Counted from the stretch's first letter, positions 1 to 9,396 are shown. The stretch: 64,000 nt of DNA from Mesorhizobium sp. B1-1-8 (GCF_006442795.2 NZ_CP083957.1:1-64000); one strand, 5' to 3'. Numbers and translations are program-made. Notes: generated from the letters alone by a model not told the origin.

Positions 1-1191
1 ATGCTACTTAATGAACCACGGCTTTTGGAGCACATCGCGGATGCCGACCTCGACGCCGTCGTGGCAGCCGCTCCCGAAAACGTGACATATATGAGCGGAT
101 TCTGGGCGCTGCCGCAGTGGATCCGCCGCGGCCCTCAAACCTATGTGGTATGGCATGCTCCCGGCACAGGACGGCCCGAGATCGTCGCCAGCACAAGCAC
201 GCTCGACCTTGTTGCCGACCAACAGCCCTGGATCCCAAAAGTCCGCCGCTACGGGGATTTTCCTGTCGATGTCGGCGACGGCATCGCCGACGATCCCGTA
301 GGCAGGCGGCACGCTGAGCTGCGAAACCTGCCGGGATACGCCGATCCCGTGCTTGCGCTGGTCGCCTCACTGGGAGACGGCGATCTGGTGAGAGGCCGCG
401 TCGGCATCGACGAGGCGGGTTTCCTGCCGGCAGATATGCAGGCGCTGCGCGCATGTTTGCCAGACGTCACCTTCGTGCCCGCATCCGCCCTGCTCCGTAG
501 CGTGCGCGCCGTCAAGACAAGCGAGGAGATCGAGCGGCTTGGATGTGTGGCCCGCATTGCCGAACGTTCGATTCAAGCCTCCCTGGCGATCGCGAGTGAA
601 GGCGTCAGCGAACTCGACCTTGCTTGTGCCTTTCACAAACAAACCATCGCGGACGGCGCCCTGCCCGTCCTGGGCTGCATCGGTTTTGGAGAGCGCAGCG
701 CCCTGATGAATGTCCAGCCCTCGACGCGCAAACTGCGCGCCGGTGAAGTCATCCGCTTTGATGTGGGCGGCCGGTTTCGGCACTATCGCGCCGACATCGC
801 ACGAATCGCCTGTCTCGGCGATCCGCCCGCCGAAGCGTTGCGATTGCACCGCGCATTGCAGCGCGGTGTCGAGCACGCCTGCGGCATCATCCGGCCGGGC
901 ATGGCAGCGGCAAAGCTCTTCGAAGAAGTCATGGCTGTCGTGCGTCGCGAAGGCATCGCGCATTACCAGCGAGACCATGTCGGCCACGGCATAGGACTCG
1001 ATGGTTACGATGCCCCTTCGCTATCGTCCAGCTCCCTCGAAAGGCTCGAGGAAGGCATGGTCCTGTGCGTTGAAACGCCATATTACCAAATCGGCCGTTG
1101 GGGGCTGCAGGTCGAGGACATGCTTGTCGTGCGCCGCGACGGCGCCGAACGGCTGATGGACACGACCGGCGATCTGATGGTGGTGTCCTGA
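1..1191 (+). CDS. M24-family metallopeptidase (Xaa-Pro aminopeptidase/creatinase-like)
   Basis: A 396-residue protein with an N-terminal creatinase-like domain (about residues 1-165) and a C-terminal pita-bread M24 domain. The five metal ligands of the family can be placed in order: Asp in IRFDVGG, Asp in RADIAR, His in VGHGIG, Glu in CVETPYY and Glu in LQVEDM, so a dinuclear metal site should be intact. M24 enzymes cleave Xaa-Pro peptides or small amide/amidine substrates such as creatine and ectoine. The gene begins at the first base of the window, so a start further upstream cannot be excluded. Its stop overlaps the next start (TGATG), and a PLP enzyme and an amino-acid ABC transporter follow, so uptake and breakdown of a dipeptide or amino-acid derivative is inferred. 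Confidence 0.85.
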   Translation: MLLNEPRLLEHIADADLDAVVAAAPENVTYMSGFWALPQWIRRGPQTYVVWHAPGTGRPEIVASTSTLDLVADQQPWIPKVRRYGDFPVDVGDGIADDPVGRRHAELRNLPGYADPVLALVASLGDGDLVRGRVGIDEAGFLPADMQALRACLPDVTFVPASALLRSVRAVKTSEEIERLGCVARIAERSIQASLAIASEGVSELDLACAFHKQTIADGALPVLGCIGFGERSALMNVQPSTRKLRAGEVIRFDVGGRFRHYRADIARIACLGDPPAEALRLHRALQRGVEHACGIIRPGMAAAKLFEEVMAVVRREGIAHYQRDHVGHGIGLDGYDAPSLSSSSLERLEEGMVLCVETPYYQIGRWGLQVEDMLVVRRDGAERLMDTTGDLMVVS

Positions 1192-2465
1192 TGGCCAAGG
1201 CGACCGGCTATTCCTGTATTCGCTGCGAGGCGACCTTCCCGCCCGATCTGATCATCGATTCGCGCGGCTGCCCGCATTGTCGGACCGATGCCCCTGCCAA
1301 TCTGAAGATTGCCTACCGGCAAGCTGCAGCGTCGGCCGACGGGCAAGCAGCGCAGCCGGCCCCGTCGCTGTGGCGCTATGCCGATGCCCTGCCGTGCGCG
1401 ACAGGCGACGCGGTGTCCTTGGGGGAAGGCCTGACACCGCTCCTGGCCGCCGAAACCATGGGCGCGTTCCTGGGCGTTCCCCAGCTCCTGATCAAGGACG
1501 AGGGCACCAACCCGACTTGGTCGCACAAGGACCGGTTCTCGACCGTGGCGGTGTCGATGGCTCGCCTGCAGGGTGCTCGCGTGGTGGCGACCGCCTCGTC
1601 GGGCAACGCCGGCGCCTCGCTTTCCGCTTATGCGGCCCGGGCCGGCCTGCAGTGCGTGGTGGTAACATTTGCCGCAACGGCCGGGCCGATGCTGGCGCAG
1701 ATCCGAAAATATGGCGCGACGGTGGTGCCGATGGCCGACAAATCGCATCGCTGGCCGTTTCTGGCCAGCGGGGTTGAACGTTTCGGCTGGTTCGCCACCT
1801 CGCCCTTTCATGCACCTGTCGTCGGTAGTCACCCGGCCGGCATCGAGGGCTATAAGACGCTGGCCTACGAACTTGTAGAGCAGATGCATGGCGCCGTTCC
1901 CGACTGGTGCGTCCTGCCGGTCTGCTATGGTGACGCGCTTGCCGGTGTCTGCGAAGGCTTCAAGGACCTTCTCAACCGAGGCACGATCGGGCGGCTGCCG
2001 AGGCTCGTGGCGGCCGAAGTCCATGGTTCCCTAACGCATGCGCTTGCCAGGCAAGGTGATGTCGTCGACGACGCTCCCGCCGCCTTCGATTCGCTGGCGA
2101 TCTCGATCGGAACCACGCGAAGTACTTTCCAGGCGCTGAAGGCGCTGCGCGACACGGCCGGAACCGCGGTCGCGGTCGGAAATGCCGGATTGGTGGAGCT
2201 GCAGCAGCGGCTTGCTGCCTGTGAGGGGATTTTCGCCGAACTGGCGTCCGTCACTCCCCTTGCGGCGATCCAGACCTTGCGGCGCAAGGGCATCATTGCG
2301 GCATCAGACCGGGTGGTGAGCATCGTGACCGCGAGCGGTCTCAAGGATCTCGACCGTTCAACGGCCTTCCAACCCGGGCTGCAGGCCTTCCAGTCGGTCG
2401 GCGATGCCTGGGAGCATCTGCGCAAGGATGGCCAAAAATGGCGAGCCTTAGAAGGCGCCGCCTGA
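1191..2465 (+). CDS. Threonine-synthase-like PLP-dependent enzyme
   Basis: A 424-residue fold-type II PLP enzyme. The ATG at 1191 is chosen because it overlaps the upstream stop (TGATG) and begins a typical short N-terminal zinc ribbon (CIRC at about residue 9, CPHC at about 28). The catalytic lysine sits in SHKDRF, and the phosphate/asparagine loop reads SSGNAGAS. The family makes or breaks beta/gamma-substituted amino acids (threonine synthase, threonine or serine dehydratase, diaminopropionate lyase); the exact reaction cannot be read from the sequence. It lies between an M24 peptidase and a polar amino-acid transporter in one operon, so a catabolic role on the released amino acid is more likely than threonine biosynthesis. 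Confidence 0.8.
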   Translation: MAKATGYSCIRCEATFPPDLIIDSRGCPHCRTDAPANLKIAYRQAAASADGQAAQPAPSLWRYADALPCATGDAVSLGEGLTPLLAAETMGAFLGVPQLLIKDEGTNPTWSHKDRFSTVAVSMARLQGARVVATASSGNAGASLSAYAARAGLQCVVVTFAATAGPMLAQIRKYGATVVPMADKSHRWPFLASGVERFGWFATSPFHAPVVGSHPAGIEGYKTLAYELVEQMHGAVPDWCVLPVCYGDALAGVCEGFKDLLNRGTIGRLPRLVAAEVHGSLTHALARQGDVVDDAPAAFDSLAISIGTTRSTFQALKALRDTAGTAVAVGNAGLVELQQRLAACEGIFAELASVTPLAAIQTLRRKGIIAASDRVVSIVTASGLKDLDRSTAFQPGLQAFQSVGDAWEHLRKDGQKWRALEGAA

Positions 2466-2556
2466 CTTCGGCCAAGGGCGTAGCTCCGCCGGGCCGCGGC
2501 GGTCGATGGGCGCAACAGCGCCTTCGGATGACAGAGATAAAACAGGGAGAGTGAAC

Positions 2557-3306
2557 ATGCTCAAGCGTGGGTTCTTCGCCGGTCTGGCCGCGGTTCTGGT
2601 TGCTGTGGCGGCCCCTTGGCCGGCGGCGGCCGAGGCCGTTCGGGTCGGTATCACTCCAACGGGAGTGCCTTTCACCTTCGTCGACACTGCAACGCAGAAG
2701 CCGGCGGGGGCAATGGTTGATTTGGCAACGGCAATCGCCGCCGATGCCGGGTTGACGGCAGAATTCCAGGTCAATGCATTTCCGGCCCTGATACCGGCCT
2801 TGACCACTGACAGGATCGATCTGATTTCGGCGAGCATGTTCGTCACCGAAAAGCGCAAGGAGGTGATCGATTTCAGCACTCCCGTCTATAGCTATGGCGA
2901 GATCATGTTCGTTTCGGCGCAAGATCCCAAAAACTACAAAATCGCTGAGCTGAAGGGCGGGGTTATCGGAGCGCCGATCGGATCGACATTTGCGGATGCA
3001 CTACAGAAGCTGGGACTTTTCAAGGAGGTGAAGCTTTACGACTCCATCGCCGACATCGTGCGCGATGTCAGGCTGGGTCGGATCAAAGCGGGGTTTGGCG
3101 ACCGCCCGATCGTTGCCTACCAGCTTGCTCAACAGCCGGACCTCGGCGTCCGTCTGGTCGAGGGCTACCAGCCGATGAAAGAAGGCCAGATTGCCTTGGC
3201 GGTGGCCAAGAACAATCCCAAACTCCTCCAGGCCGTGAACACCGCAATCGATCGACTGCAGCGTAGCGGCCAGCTGCAGAAAATATTCGCCAGATATGGG
3301 CTATGA
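2557..3306 (+). CDS. Polar amino-acid ABC transporter, periplasmic binding protein
   Basis: The ATG at 2557 follows a purine-rich AACAGGGAGA and gives a 249-residue precursor with a clear signal peptide (LKRGFF, a hydrophobic core, then AAAEA at the cleavage site). The mature protein begins VRVGITPTG and carries the family pattern of cluster 3 solute-binding proteins, including the DLISASMFVTEKR region. It should capture the substrate in the periplasm and deliver it to the permease encoded next. Its stop overlaps the permease start (ATGA). The 91-bp gap after the PLP enzyme has no obvious terminator, so all five genes are probably co-transcribed. Confidence 0.88.
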   Translation: MLKRGFFAGLAAVLVAVAAPWPAAAEAVRVGITPTGVPFTFVDTATQKPAGAMVDLATAIAADAGLTAEFQVNAFPALIPALTTDRIDLISASMFVTEKRKEVIDFSTPVYSYGEIMFVSAQDPKNYKIAELKGGVIGAPIGSTFADALQKLGLFKEVKLYDSIADIVRDVRLGRIKAGFGDRPIVAYQLAQQPDLGVRLVEGYQPMKEGQIALAVAKNNPKLLQAVNTAIDRLQRSGQLQKIFARYGL

Positions 3307-4001
3307 ATAAAAAACCGGAGGCCAGGACGATCAGGAATCGCGAAATGATCGACTTCTACACTCGTTCCCTGGAATACATCCCGTTTCTGGCGCGGGGGCT
3401 CGGTCTGACCATACTGGTGACCCTGCTCGCATTGTGCCTTGCGACCGGGTTGGGTCTATTCTGGGCTCTGCTCAGAACATCGGGCCTCGCCCTGGCCGCG
3501 ATCCCCGCGCGCATCATAGTCGAGTTCGTTCGCGGTATCCCGGTGCTGGTCATCCTGTTCTACATCTACTTTGTCGCGCCCGAGATCGGAATTGACCTTA
3601 CAGCCTTCCAGGCCGGCGTGATCGGTCTGGCGCTCACCCATTCCTGTTACCTCAGCGAGACGTTCAGGTCCGGGATCGAGGCGGTTGACCATGGACAGGC
3701 CGAAGCGGCGAAATCGATCGGCATGAAGCGGCCAACCATGATGCGCCGCGTAATCCTGCCGCAGGCCTTCAGGATCATCCTGCCGCCATATGCTAACAAT
3801 ATCGTGGTGCTGTTGAAGGATTCCTCGCTGGTGTCGGTTATTTCCGTGGCCGACCTGACCATGCAGGGCAAGACGCTGGCCTACTCGACCTTCGACAACA
3901 TGACAGTCTTCACCCTGGTGGCCCTGCTCTACCTCAGTCTTACCGTTCCCTTGAACCTCGTCATGCGCCACATCGAAGCGTCATTGGATTCACGGAGATG
4001 A
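3303..4001 (+). CDS. Polar amino-acid ABC transporter, permease
   Basis: A 232-residue inner-membrane protein of the HisM/GlnP family with about five hydrophobic segments. The EAA loop is visible at QAEAAKSIGMKRPTMMRRVI, followed by LPQAFRIILPPYANN, the usual ATPase contact region. Only one permease is encoded, so it probably works as a homodimer. The start is taken at 3303 because it overlaps the binding-protein stop by four bases; an internal ATG (3345) would remove only a hydrophilic leader. The gene ends in an ATGA overlap with the ATPase gene. Confidence 0.87.
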   Translation: MNKKPEARTIRNREMIDFYTRSLEYIPFLARGLGLTILVTLLALCLATGLGLFWALLRTSGLALAAIPARIIVEFVRGIPVLVILFYIYFVAPEIGIDLTAFQAGVIGLALTHSCYLSETFRSGIEAVDHGQAEAAKSIGMKRPTMMRRVILPQAFRIILPPYANNIVVLLKDSSLVSVISVADLTMQGKTLAYSTFDNMTVFTLVALLYLSLTVPLNLVMRHIEASLDSRR

Positions 4002-4729
4002 TCAGCTTCGAAAACGTTCACAAGTCCTTCGGCGCCCACCAGGTCCTGAAGGGGATCGATGCTGAGGTCGGCAAGGGAGAAGTCGTTTGTCTCATCGGAC
4101 CTTCCGGTTCCGGCAAGTCGACGCTGCTTCGCTGTGTCAACGGACTTGAGAGCTATCAGCACGGCCGGATTCGCGTTGGAGGAACCCTCGTTGATGCCTC
4201 CTCGCCGGATATTTATCAAATATGCACGCGCGTCTCGATGGTGTTCCAGAGGTTCAACCTTTTTCCCCATCGCACGGCCCTGGAGAATGTCATGGAGGGA
4301 CCACTCTACGTGCTGAAGCAGGACAGGCAGGCGGTTCACGAGCGAGCCGCCGCCCTCCTCTGCCGCGTCGGGCTGGGCGACAAGATGAATGCATATCCCG
4401 CCATGCTCTCGGGCGGACAGCAACAGCGGGTGGCAATCGCCCGCGCTTTGGCCATGTGTCCCGACGCGATCCTCTTTGACGAGCCGACCTCGGCGCTCGA
4501 TCCCGAAACCGTCGGCGAGGTCCTGCAGGTCATGCGCGCCCTCGCCGAGGACAACATGACAATGCTTGTCGTGACGCATGAAATCCAATTCGCCCGCGAG
4601 GTTGCTGACAGTGTGCTTTTTCTGGACGGTGGCCGCATCGTCGAGCGTGGTCCCGCCAAGGAACTGCTGCGCAGTCCCAAACACGAACGAACGCAGGATT
4701 TCCTAAAAAGGGTCATGCATCCTGTCTGA
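3998..4729 (+). CDS. Polar amino-acid ABC transporter, ATP-binding protein
   Basis: A 243-residue ABC ATPase of the GlnQ/HisP type. Walker A is GPSGSGKST, the signature LSGGQQQR, Walker B ILFDEPTSALDP and the switch histidine is in VTHEIQFA. It overlaps the permease gene by four bases and closes the transporter operon. No intrinsic terminator was seen in the short spacer that follows. Confidence 0.9.
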   Translation: MISFENVHKSFGAHQVLKGIDAEVGKGEVVCLIGPSGSGKSTLLRCVNGLESYQHGRIRVGGTLVDASSPDIYQICTRVSMVFQRFNLFPHRTALENVMEGPLYVLKQDRQAVHERAAALLCRVGLGDKMNAYPAMLSGGQQQRVAIARALAMCPDAILFDEPTSALDPETVGEVLQVMRALAEDNMTMLVVTHEIQFAREVADSVLFLDGGRIVERGPAKELLRSPKHERTQDFLKRVMHPV

Positions 4730-4792
4730 GCAGGTTCTCCCCCCAGCACCCCATCACACTCGGTCGTCACTCCACCCGATAGGCCGCACAAA

Positions 4793-4999
4793 TCAGCTTT
4801 CGGCGGCCGATCGGTCGAAGGTTATGGTGACCCTGGTTCCTTTTCCTGCGCTTGAGGCGACTTCGAACCGCGCCCTGGCATTTTCGGTCAAGGAGTGCGC
4901 GATCAGCGCGCCGAGCTTGCCCGGCTTTGGCCATGTCTCGCCCTGCGGCAATCCGATCCCATCATCCGCAACGGTGATCACGCAGCCGTCCCGAGCGCT
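4793..4999 (-). pseudogene. Histidine kinase C-terminal remnant
   Basis: The open frame runs from just after an in-frame TGA (5002-5000) to 4793. It encodes only the end of a HATPase domain: VADDGIGLP (the N/G1 region, DxGxGxP), then GKLGALIAHSL and GKGTRVTITF (G2-like end). This resembles HWE/HisKA_2 kinases. The sensor and phosphoacceptor parts are absent, so this is a relic of a two-component kinase. Confidence 0.6.
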
Positions 5000-5054
5000 T
5001 CAGTATCATGGTCCTGGCGCCGGGTGAGGCGCTGAGACGATTGGAGAGAAAGAC

Positions 5055-5306
5055 ATGAGGAGAAGCAATTTCGCCCTGCGGCTTCAGCTCTCGCTTCTCG
5101 ATGAGGCTCGCAAGGTGGCGGAGAGCGAGGGTGTGCCGCTCAACCAGTTCATTAATGTGGCAGTCGCCGAGAAACTTTCGGCGCTGCGCACGGAGAGTTA
5201 CTTTCAGGAACGCGCTGCCCGTGCCGACATCCCAAAGGCGCTGGACATCCTGAAGCGGGCCGGCAAAGGGAAGGCGCCCATCAAGGGCGACGAATTGCCG
5301 GATTAA
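5055..5306 (+). CDS. Small ribbon-helix-helix (Arc/HicB-type) DNA-binding protein
   Basis: An 83-residue protein preceded by GGAGAGAAAGAC seven bases before the ATG. The pattern NFALRLQLSLLDEARKVAES followed by GVPLNQFINVAVAEKL is the beta strand plus two helices of an RHH domain as found in HicB/TA-type antitoxins. No toxin-like partner lies next to it, because both flanks are gene remnants. It may be an orphan antitoxin or a free-standing repressor. Confidence 0.6.
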   Translation: MRRSNFALRLQLSLLDEARKVAESEGVPLNQFINVAVAEKLSALRTESYFQERAARADIPKALDILKRAGKGKAPIKGDELPD

Positions 5307-5559
5307 CGCTCCCTGAGAAATGGAGCGGTATCGCACGTGCGTCCGAAGCGTCCGTCGGACCGAAAACTGCAGCGCCGCCGGGGAAGGCGAGCAGGACGCC
5401 CGGCGCAAAGTAGATTCCGATAAGGATACCGATGTCAGCCAGGCTCGCACCGAGGCTCTGGCTAAGCTGCGGCGCTACGGCCCCTACACTGCCAAACTGG
5501 AAGGCGAAGGCGGCACGAGCGACGAACAGGACAGCAAGAATGGTCCAGCGGCTTGGCAT
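5281..5559 (-). pseudogene. MFS transporter N-terminal remnant
   Basis: From the ATG at 5559 the first ~64 residues read as the start of a CynX/NimT-type major facilitator: a hydrophobic helix (ILAVLFVARAAFAFQFGSV), AVAPQLSQSLG, then IGILIGIYFAPGVLLAFPGG. After that the reading becomes unrelated hydrophilic sequence and stops at 5281, overlapping the RHH gene on the other strand. About 85% of the transporter is missing. Confidence 0.55.
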
Positions 5560-5617
5560 CTGAATCCTCCCTTGGACCGACGATCGGCGCATGATTTTCA
5601 CCAAATGCGTCGCGCGG

Positions 5618-6241
5618 TCAGCCACATCCATCACGTTTCAACGCTTGCAGATCATGTCGGCCAGCGGCCCAGGCAAGCGCCTCTTCGAGCCGGTCGTCCC
5701 CCCAAAACATTTCGCCATCCACGACGAACGCCGGGGAGCCGAAAATGCCATAGCTGCGGGCCGCGTCGGTTTCAGCCTTGAGCCGCTCATGGGCGCGGGC
5801 GCCGTCGGCCTTTGCAGTCACGTCGTCGACATCCTGACCGAGGGGAGCCAGCACATGCTGCAGATGGGCACGGCTGCCCAGTGCCATGCCTTCCAGATAC
5901 CACGCCCTGAAGCTTGCCAGGGTGTAGGCCTCGCACCAGCCCTCTTCGGCCGCCACCATGGCGACCCGGTTGGCCAGAAGGTCCGGATCAGTCGGCCAGA
6001 TGGGAGTCCTGACGTAAGGGATGCCGTGCATCGCCGCGCGCCGCTCCAAATCGCGCCACATGTACTTTACCTTTGCCGCCTGGGTGCGGAGGGCAATGTT
6101 GTTCTCGGCCATCACGGTGCGTACATTGAAGGGGCGCCATCGAACGGCAATGCCCGACTGTTTCGCCATAGCGTCAATACGCATCACCGACAGATATGCG
6201 TAGCCGCTCCCGAAGAAATAGAAGAAGTCGATCTGCTTCAT
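5618..6241 (-). CDS. 2-hydroxychromene-2-carboxylate isomerase / DsbA-like kappa-class GST fold
   Basis: A 207-residue protein from the ATG at 6241. The opening KQIDFFYFFGSGYAYLS and the closing GIFGSPAFVVDGEMFWGDDRLE are diagnostic of the NahD/HCCA isomerase branch of the DsbA superfamily, which uses glutathione to isomerise aromatic ring-cleavage intermediates. The usual phrase is DFYFSPxSPY; FYFFGSGYAYLS replaces it here, keeping a Ser but not the proline motif. The true substrate is uncertain. It is intact although the genes around it are remnants. Confidence 0.7.
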   Translation of the reverse strand: MKQIDFFYFFGSGYAYLSVMRIDAMAKQSGIAVRWRPFNVRTVMAENNIALRTQAAKVKYMWRDLERRAAMHGIPYVRTPIWPTDPDLLANRVAMVAAEEGWCEAYTLASFRAWYLEGMALGSRAHLQHVLAPLGQDVDDVTAKADGARAHERLKAETDAARSYGIFGSPAFVVDGEMFWGDDRLEEALAWAAGRHDLQALKRDGCG

Positions 6242-6302
6242 TCCCTCCCCCTGCGCCCATCTGCTTGCCGGCACGCGGCCAACTCGGCAACAAACCCATC
6301 CC

Positions 6303-6668
6303 TCAGTCGGTGCTGTTAAGGCTGCATATGCGTATTAGCCATGATCCGTCGGCCTGCCGCACGAAGACGTCGACCGACGTGCCGTTGCCGACCTCAAGGC
6401 CCTCGGTATACGTCGCCAGACACCAAGCCAGGTCACCGGATCTGCCCGCGTGTATCACTGTCACCTTCTTATCGGTCGCCTCGCTGTGGCCATGCGTCCA
6501 GCTTGCGTGGAGAGCTTCGATGGCGTCACGGCCCCGAGCAGGAGGCGCGTAAGGCGAATGTAATTCGGCATCGGCCCTAAACATCGCGCCGCATGTTTTG
6601 GCGTCGCCGGCACGATAGGCAGCCACATAGGCATTCCAGAAAACCTGCAGTTCTTCGTGGATCGACAT
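6303..6668 (-). CDS. NTF2/SnoaL-like protein (DUF4440 type)
   Basis: A 121-residue alpha+beta barrel protein. It has the N-terminal helix plus cone pattern of the family: FWNAYVAAYRAGDAKTCGAM, then DAELHSPYAPPARGRDAIEA. The YR.GDA helix turn and the PARGRDAI turn are typical of polyketide-cyclase/ketosteroid-isomerase-like proteins. The next gene leftward is the isomerase, 61 bp away and on the same strand, so the two may be co-transcribed. No function can be assigned from the fold alone. Confidence 0.7.
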   Translation of the reverse strand: MSIHEELQVFWNAYVAAYRAGDAKTCGAMFRADAELHSPYAPPARGRDAIEALHASWTHGHSEATDKKVTVIHAGRSGDLAWCLATYTEGLEVGNGTSVDVFVRQADGSWLIRICSLNSTD

Positions 6669-7446
6669 CGGCGGCCCTCCCGGGGCGAGATTGCTATATT
6701 AGTGATTTCTTAGACAGGCGACAATTCTCCCAGCCGATCGGCCGCTGGCCATCTTCCCACGCCCAACAGATGGTCTGCGGCCGAATTCTTCTTGCAGGCC
6801 TGGACGCATCGCTGACCTGAGCACGCGCCCCGAAATGATCCAAATCGTTGACCTAGCCGACGCAAACGTCCCTCGTTCCAGGAGGACCTTCACACGTGTT
6901 GGGCTAGCCGAGCAGCATCTGTTGGTTGATCCCGGCCTGCGACGGACCGCCAATGAAGATGCCGCCAAAGCCGTCACTGCTGACGGGAAGCCCGAAGCCA
7001 TATGGTTCACCAGCATCGTGACCTAACCTTCATCGTGGTGGTCCGCACGGCGGAGGCATAGGTCTCCCCTTCTGTCAGCATGCCATCTCATACCGCGCGC
7101 ATGTGTCCGCTTATGGATGTCGCAAAGGCGGGCTCTACGTCTGAGTTCAGGCGCATAGCGCACCTGACATACTCAGCCGTTATCCAATCTAGACGGAAGG
7201 TCATCTCCGCACGACAAGCCAGCCCAAAAGCAGCGCGAGCGCAACATTCGCCCCCGCAAGCCCTGCCAATGCCGCGGAACAGAACTTGGCTGATATGCGA
7301 CGAGAGACGATGCACAGAGCGATGGACTGGTCCAAGTCCACGCTGCTACAGCCCTGCTCATGAAGCCCTGCTTCTAAAGCCTCATTCGATGCAATCTGAA
7401 TGCTGCCGGAGCGAGGCGAAACCCGAGGTACGCGACTGTCTGTTGA
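6669..7446. other. Intergenic stretch with weak coding remnants
   Basis: No convincing gene. On the minus strand, 7030-6904 reads as an end-of-protein fragment (GFGGIFIGGPSQAGIN, then a stop) that I could not assign to a family. Also on the minus strand, an open frame ending near 7193 encodes a possible single-pass hydrophobic tail (about 46 residues from a GTG, with ALAGLAGANVALALLLGWL), but without a ribosome-binding site. Both could be chance or decay products. Confidence 0.3.
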
Positions 7447-7962
7447 TTAATCTTGCGGCGCCTGCGGCCGTGCACGGTCCTGTTGCAGCAGTGCTGGGAG
7501 TGAAATCGGTCGAAAGCTGCGGGCGTCCACGCCCACGTCGTACTGCCGTGTAAGCGGCTTCAGCTTGCCATGCGAATGGCCGTGCAGGTTAATCGACTTC
7601 TTGGCCATCTGGTTCCAGGTCCGGAAAGGATAGTGGCATAGAATGAGCATCACCCCATCCACCCTGAGTTCCGCATAATGCTGGGCGCTGGCCCACTCGT
7701 CGGCCGCTACTGTTTCCTGTGAATCATTGTTGCCGATGATCAGGTTCTTGCGCCCATGTAGGCGTGACAATAGAACCCCCACGCTGGCTTTGCCGTGGCG
7801 CGCAAAGTCGCCGAGATGCCAAACCTCATCGTCGGGCGTGACGGTCTCGTTCCAAGAGGCGATCAGCGCGTTGTCGTGTTCGGCAAGCGATGCGAAGGGC
7901 CGTCGATCAAGCCGCAGGATGCGGGGATCATTGAAATGGGTATCGCTCGTAAAAAATAACAT
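7447..7962 (-). CDS. Calcineurin-like metallophosphoesterase
   Basis: A 171-residue cytosolic phosphoesterase. All five blocks of the family are visible: SDTHF (D-x-H), HLGDFA (GD), IIGNND (GNxx; Asp replaces the usual His/Glu), LCHYPF (H) and HGHSHG (GHxH). The sequence resembles the small phage/plasmid branch that acts on phosphodiesters or phosphoproteins; the substrate is unknown. It stands alone between gene-poor stretches. Confidence 0.8.
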   Translation of the reverse strand: MLFFTSDTHFNDPRILRLDRRPFASLAEHDNALIASWNETVTPDDEVWHLGDFARHGKASVGVLLSRLHGRKNLIIGNNDSQETVAADEWASAQHYAELRVDGVMLILCHYPFRTWNQMAKKSINLHGHSHGKLKPLTRQYDVGVDARSFRPISLPALLQQDRARPQAPQD

Positions 7963-8109
7963 TGGCGCCTGCAGTTCCCCGGCTTGGCGTGCTCCCGCAA
8001 GGTAGCTTTCGATGTATTTCCACCTGATCTGGCCCGCAGAACAGTGTTCGTTCCGGGATGTTCCTTCCCTTTGAGGAGAACGGCGGGCTCGGCGCTGCCT
8101 GATGGATAC

Positions 8110-8185
8110 TCAGATCATCGCATGGAGGAAGCGATCGGAGACCTGTACGTCGGCAATCTTACCCTCCCTAAGCAAGCTCTCGGCC
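8110..8185 (-). pseudogene. ftsH N-terminal fragment (second copy)
   Basis: The translation ESLLREGKIADVQVSDRFLH matches the periplasmic N-terminal segment [20 protein letters not shown] encoded by the ftsH pseudogene at about 13.7 kb. Only about 25 codons remain before an in-frame stop. The two copies are clearly related at protein level but diverged, so this is an older, separate ftsH relic and not a recent duplication. Confidence 0.5.
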
Positions 8186-8830
8186 ATCACGGCTGCGAAC
8201 GCTGCCCAGCAGGTGGCCCTGATCTTCTTGGTCTTCTTGTCCGTTGGCTGCGACCAGCGTGGTAGTCGTCGGACTATCACAGGATGTAACTCCTGAATTG
8301 AGGGATGGGAGCCACAGGGGGCCCGGGAACAGCGACGTCCTTTGGCCAAGTCTTCAGATGGACGAACGGGGCCGATTGCCCGCGAACCAGAGGCTGCTTG
8401 CGGCGCAGAGAAGGCGCCGAAAAGCGGCTAAGATCACGGACGCCGTCCCGACTTTCTCGCCAGCCCATAATCTCGCGAGGCTGGCCGAATTGATCTAGTT
8501 TCGACGATTTTCGCTTGCAAGATGGCACTGGGCGAAGCGCCCCCTGAAGTTGTTGTGTACTTCTGAGCCGAATCAACGACATACTGAGCCAGGGCCCATC
8601 GCAACGCAGTTTGCCGACTCCATGGCCCCTTGCGCTCCGACGATCGTCGACATTGCCCCCCGCCCGCTCGGCGGTCGTCGTTCCTTTTCAATGCGTACTC
8701 ATCCCTCAGGCACATCGGGAGCTAGGTAGAGCTCACTGCGAGGTCCTGCTGAAACACGGCGCCACCGGAAGAGGTCGGGGAGTGGCCATCGAAGCGCAAT
8801 CGGTCTGACCAGTACGCAAGCGCGGCGGCG

Positions 8831-9004
8831 CTAGGCGCCAAGCCTTACCCGAACCCCCCGTTCACCGCGGCTCTGCTCAATAGAAAGTCGGTGAATTCCC
8901 ATGGCAATGACTAGGACGATCCCGAGAGCCGCCAAGGCCATGACCACGACCATCGCGACCTCAAACAGGCCGCCGCCGTTCCAACGCCATCTTCTCGTCT
9001 CCAT
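8831..9004 (-). CDS. Possible 57-residue single-pass membrane protein
   Basis: From the ATG at 9004 the frame gives an Arg/Trp-rich N-terminus (METRRWRWNGGGLFEVAM), one strong hydrophobic helix (VVVMALAALGIVLVIAMGI) and a basic C-terminal tail ending VRVRLGA. The positive-inside pattern and uninterrupted helix look selected. No clear Shine-Dalgarno precedes the ATG, and I recognise no family. Confidence 0.4.
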   Translation of the reverse strand: METRRWRWNGGGLFEVAMVVVMALAALGIVLVIAMGIHRLSIEQSRGERGVRVRLGA

Positions 9005-9396
9005 TCGCATAAAAGACCGGGACCTGTTCCGGCCGAATCACAAATGTTAGCGCGAGCAAAAAAGGTCCTCTGGATTGATTGGGCCTTCTATAGATGGAGG
9101 TCCTGTCTCAAAGTCGCTTGCGGGCCAAGAAGCGGAGAGCGCGGATGGCGCGGAAGGCAACACGCACATGGACGAGCGTTTGCAACGACGGACCGCACCG
9201 CTCCAATTTTCATGGGTCCCAACTTAACGCGCTGGCACCTCAAAAGTGGTAAAGCAGCTCCGTTTTTGGAATAGCTCGCGCCGCAAGGCGCGCATCCGGT
9301 AAGCACGTGATGCCTGCGCCAGAAAACCCTGGTCGATACCTTCGAGCAAGCCGCCTTGCGGCTGATCTAAGCTGCTCACCTCAATACGCAAGGCCT

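Larger units (their letters stand above)
7963..9396. other. Gene-poor region with an ftsH relic and a small membrane ORF
   Basis: Apart from the two items listed separately (8110-8185 and 8831-9004), no frame here has a recognisable family or a good ribosome-binding site. A strong GC hairpin with a GCAA tetraloop lies at 9277-9292 without a U-tract. The stretch reads as eroded accessory DNA leading up to the heat-shock promoter. Confidence 0.35.

Noticed and set aside
1..2465. Ectoine hydrolase/catabolism locus
   Set aside because: An M24 enzyme beside an amino-acid transporter resembles it, but the other doe/eut genes are absent and the PLP enzyme is of threonine-synthase type.
9277..9292. 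GC-rich hairpin with GCAA loop as a terminator
   Set aside because: No U-tract on either strand and no gene ends nearby.
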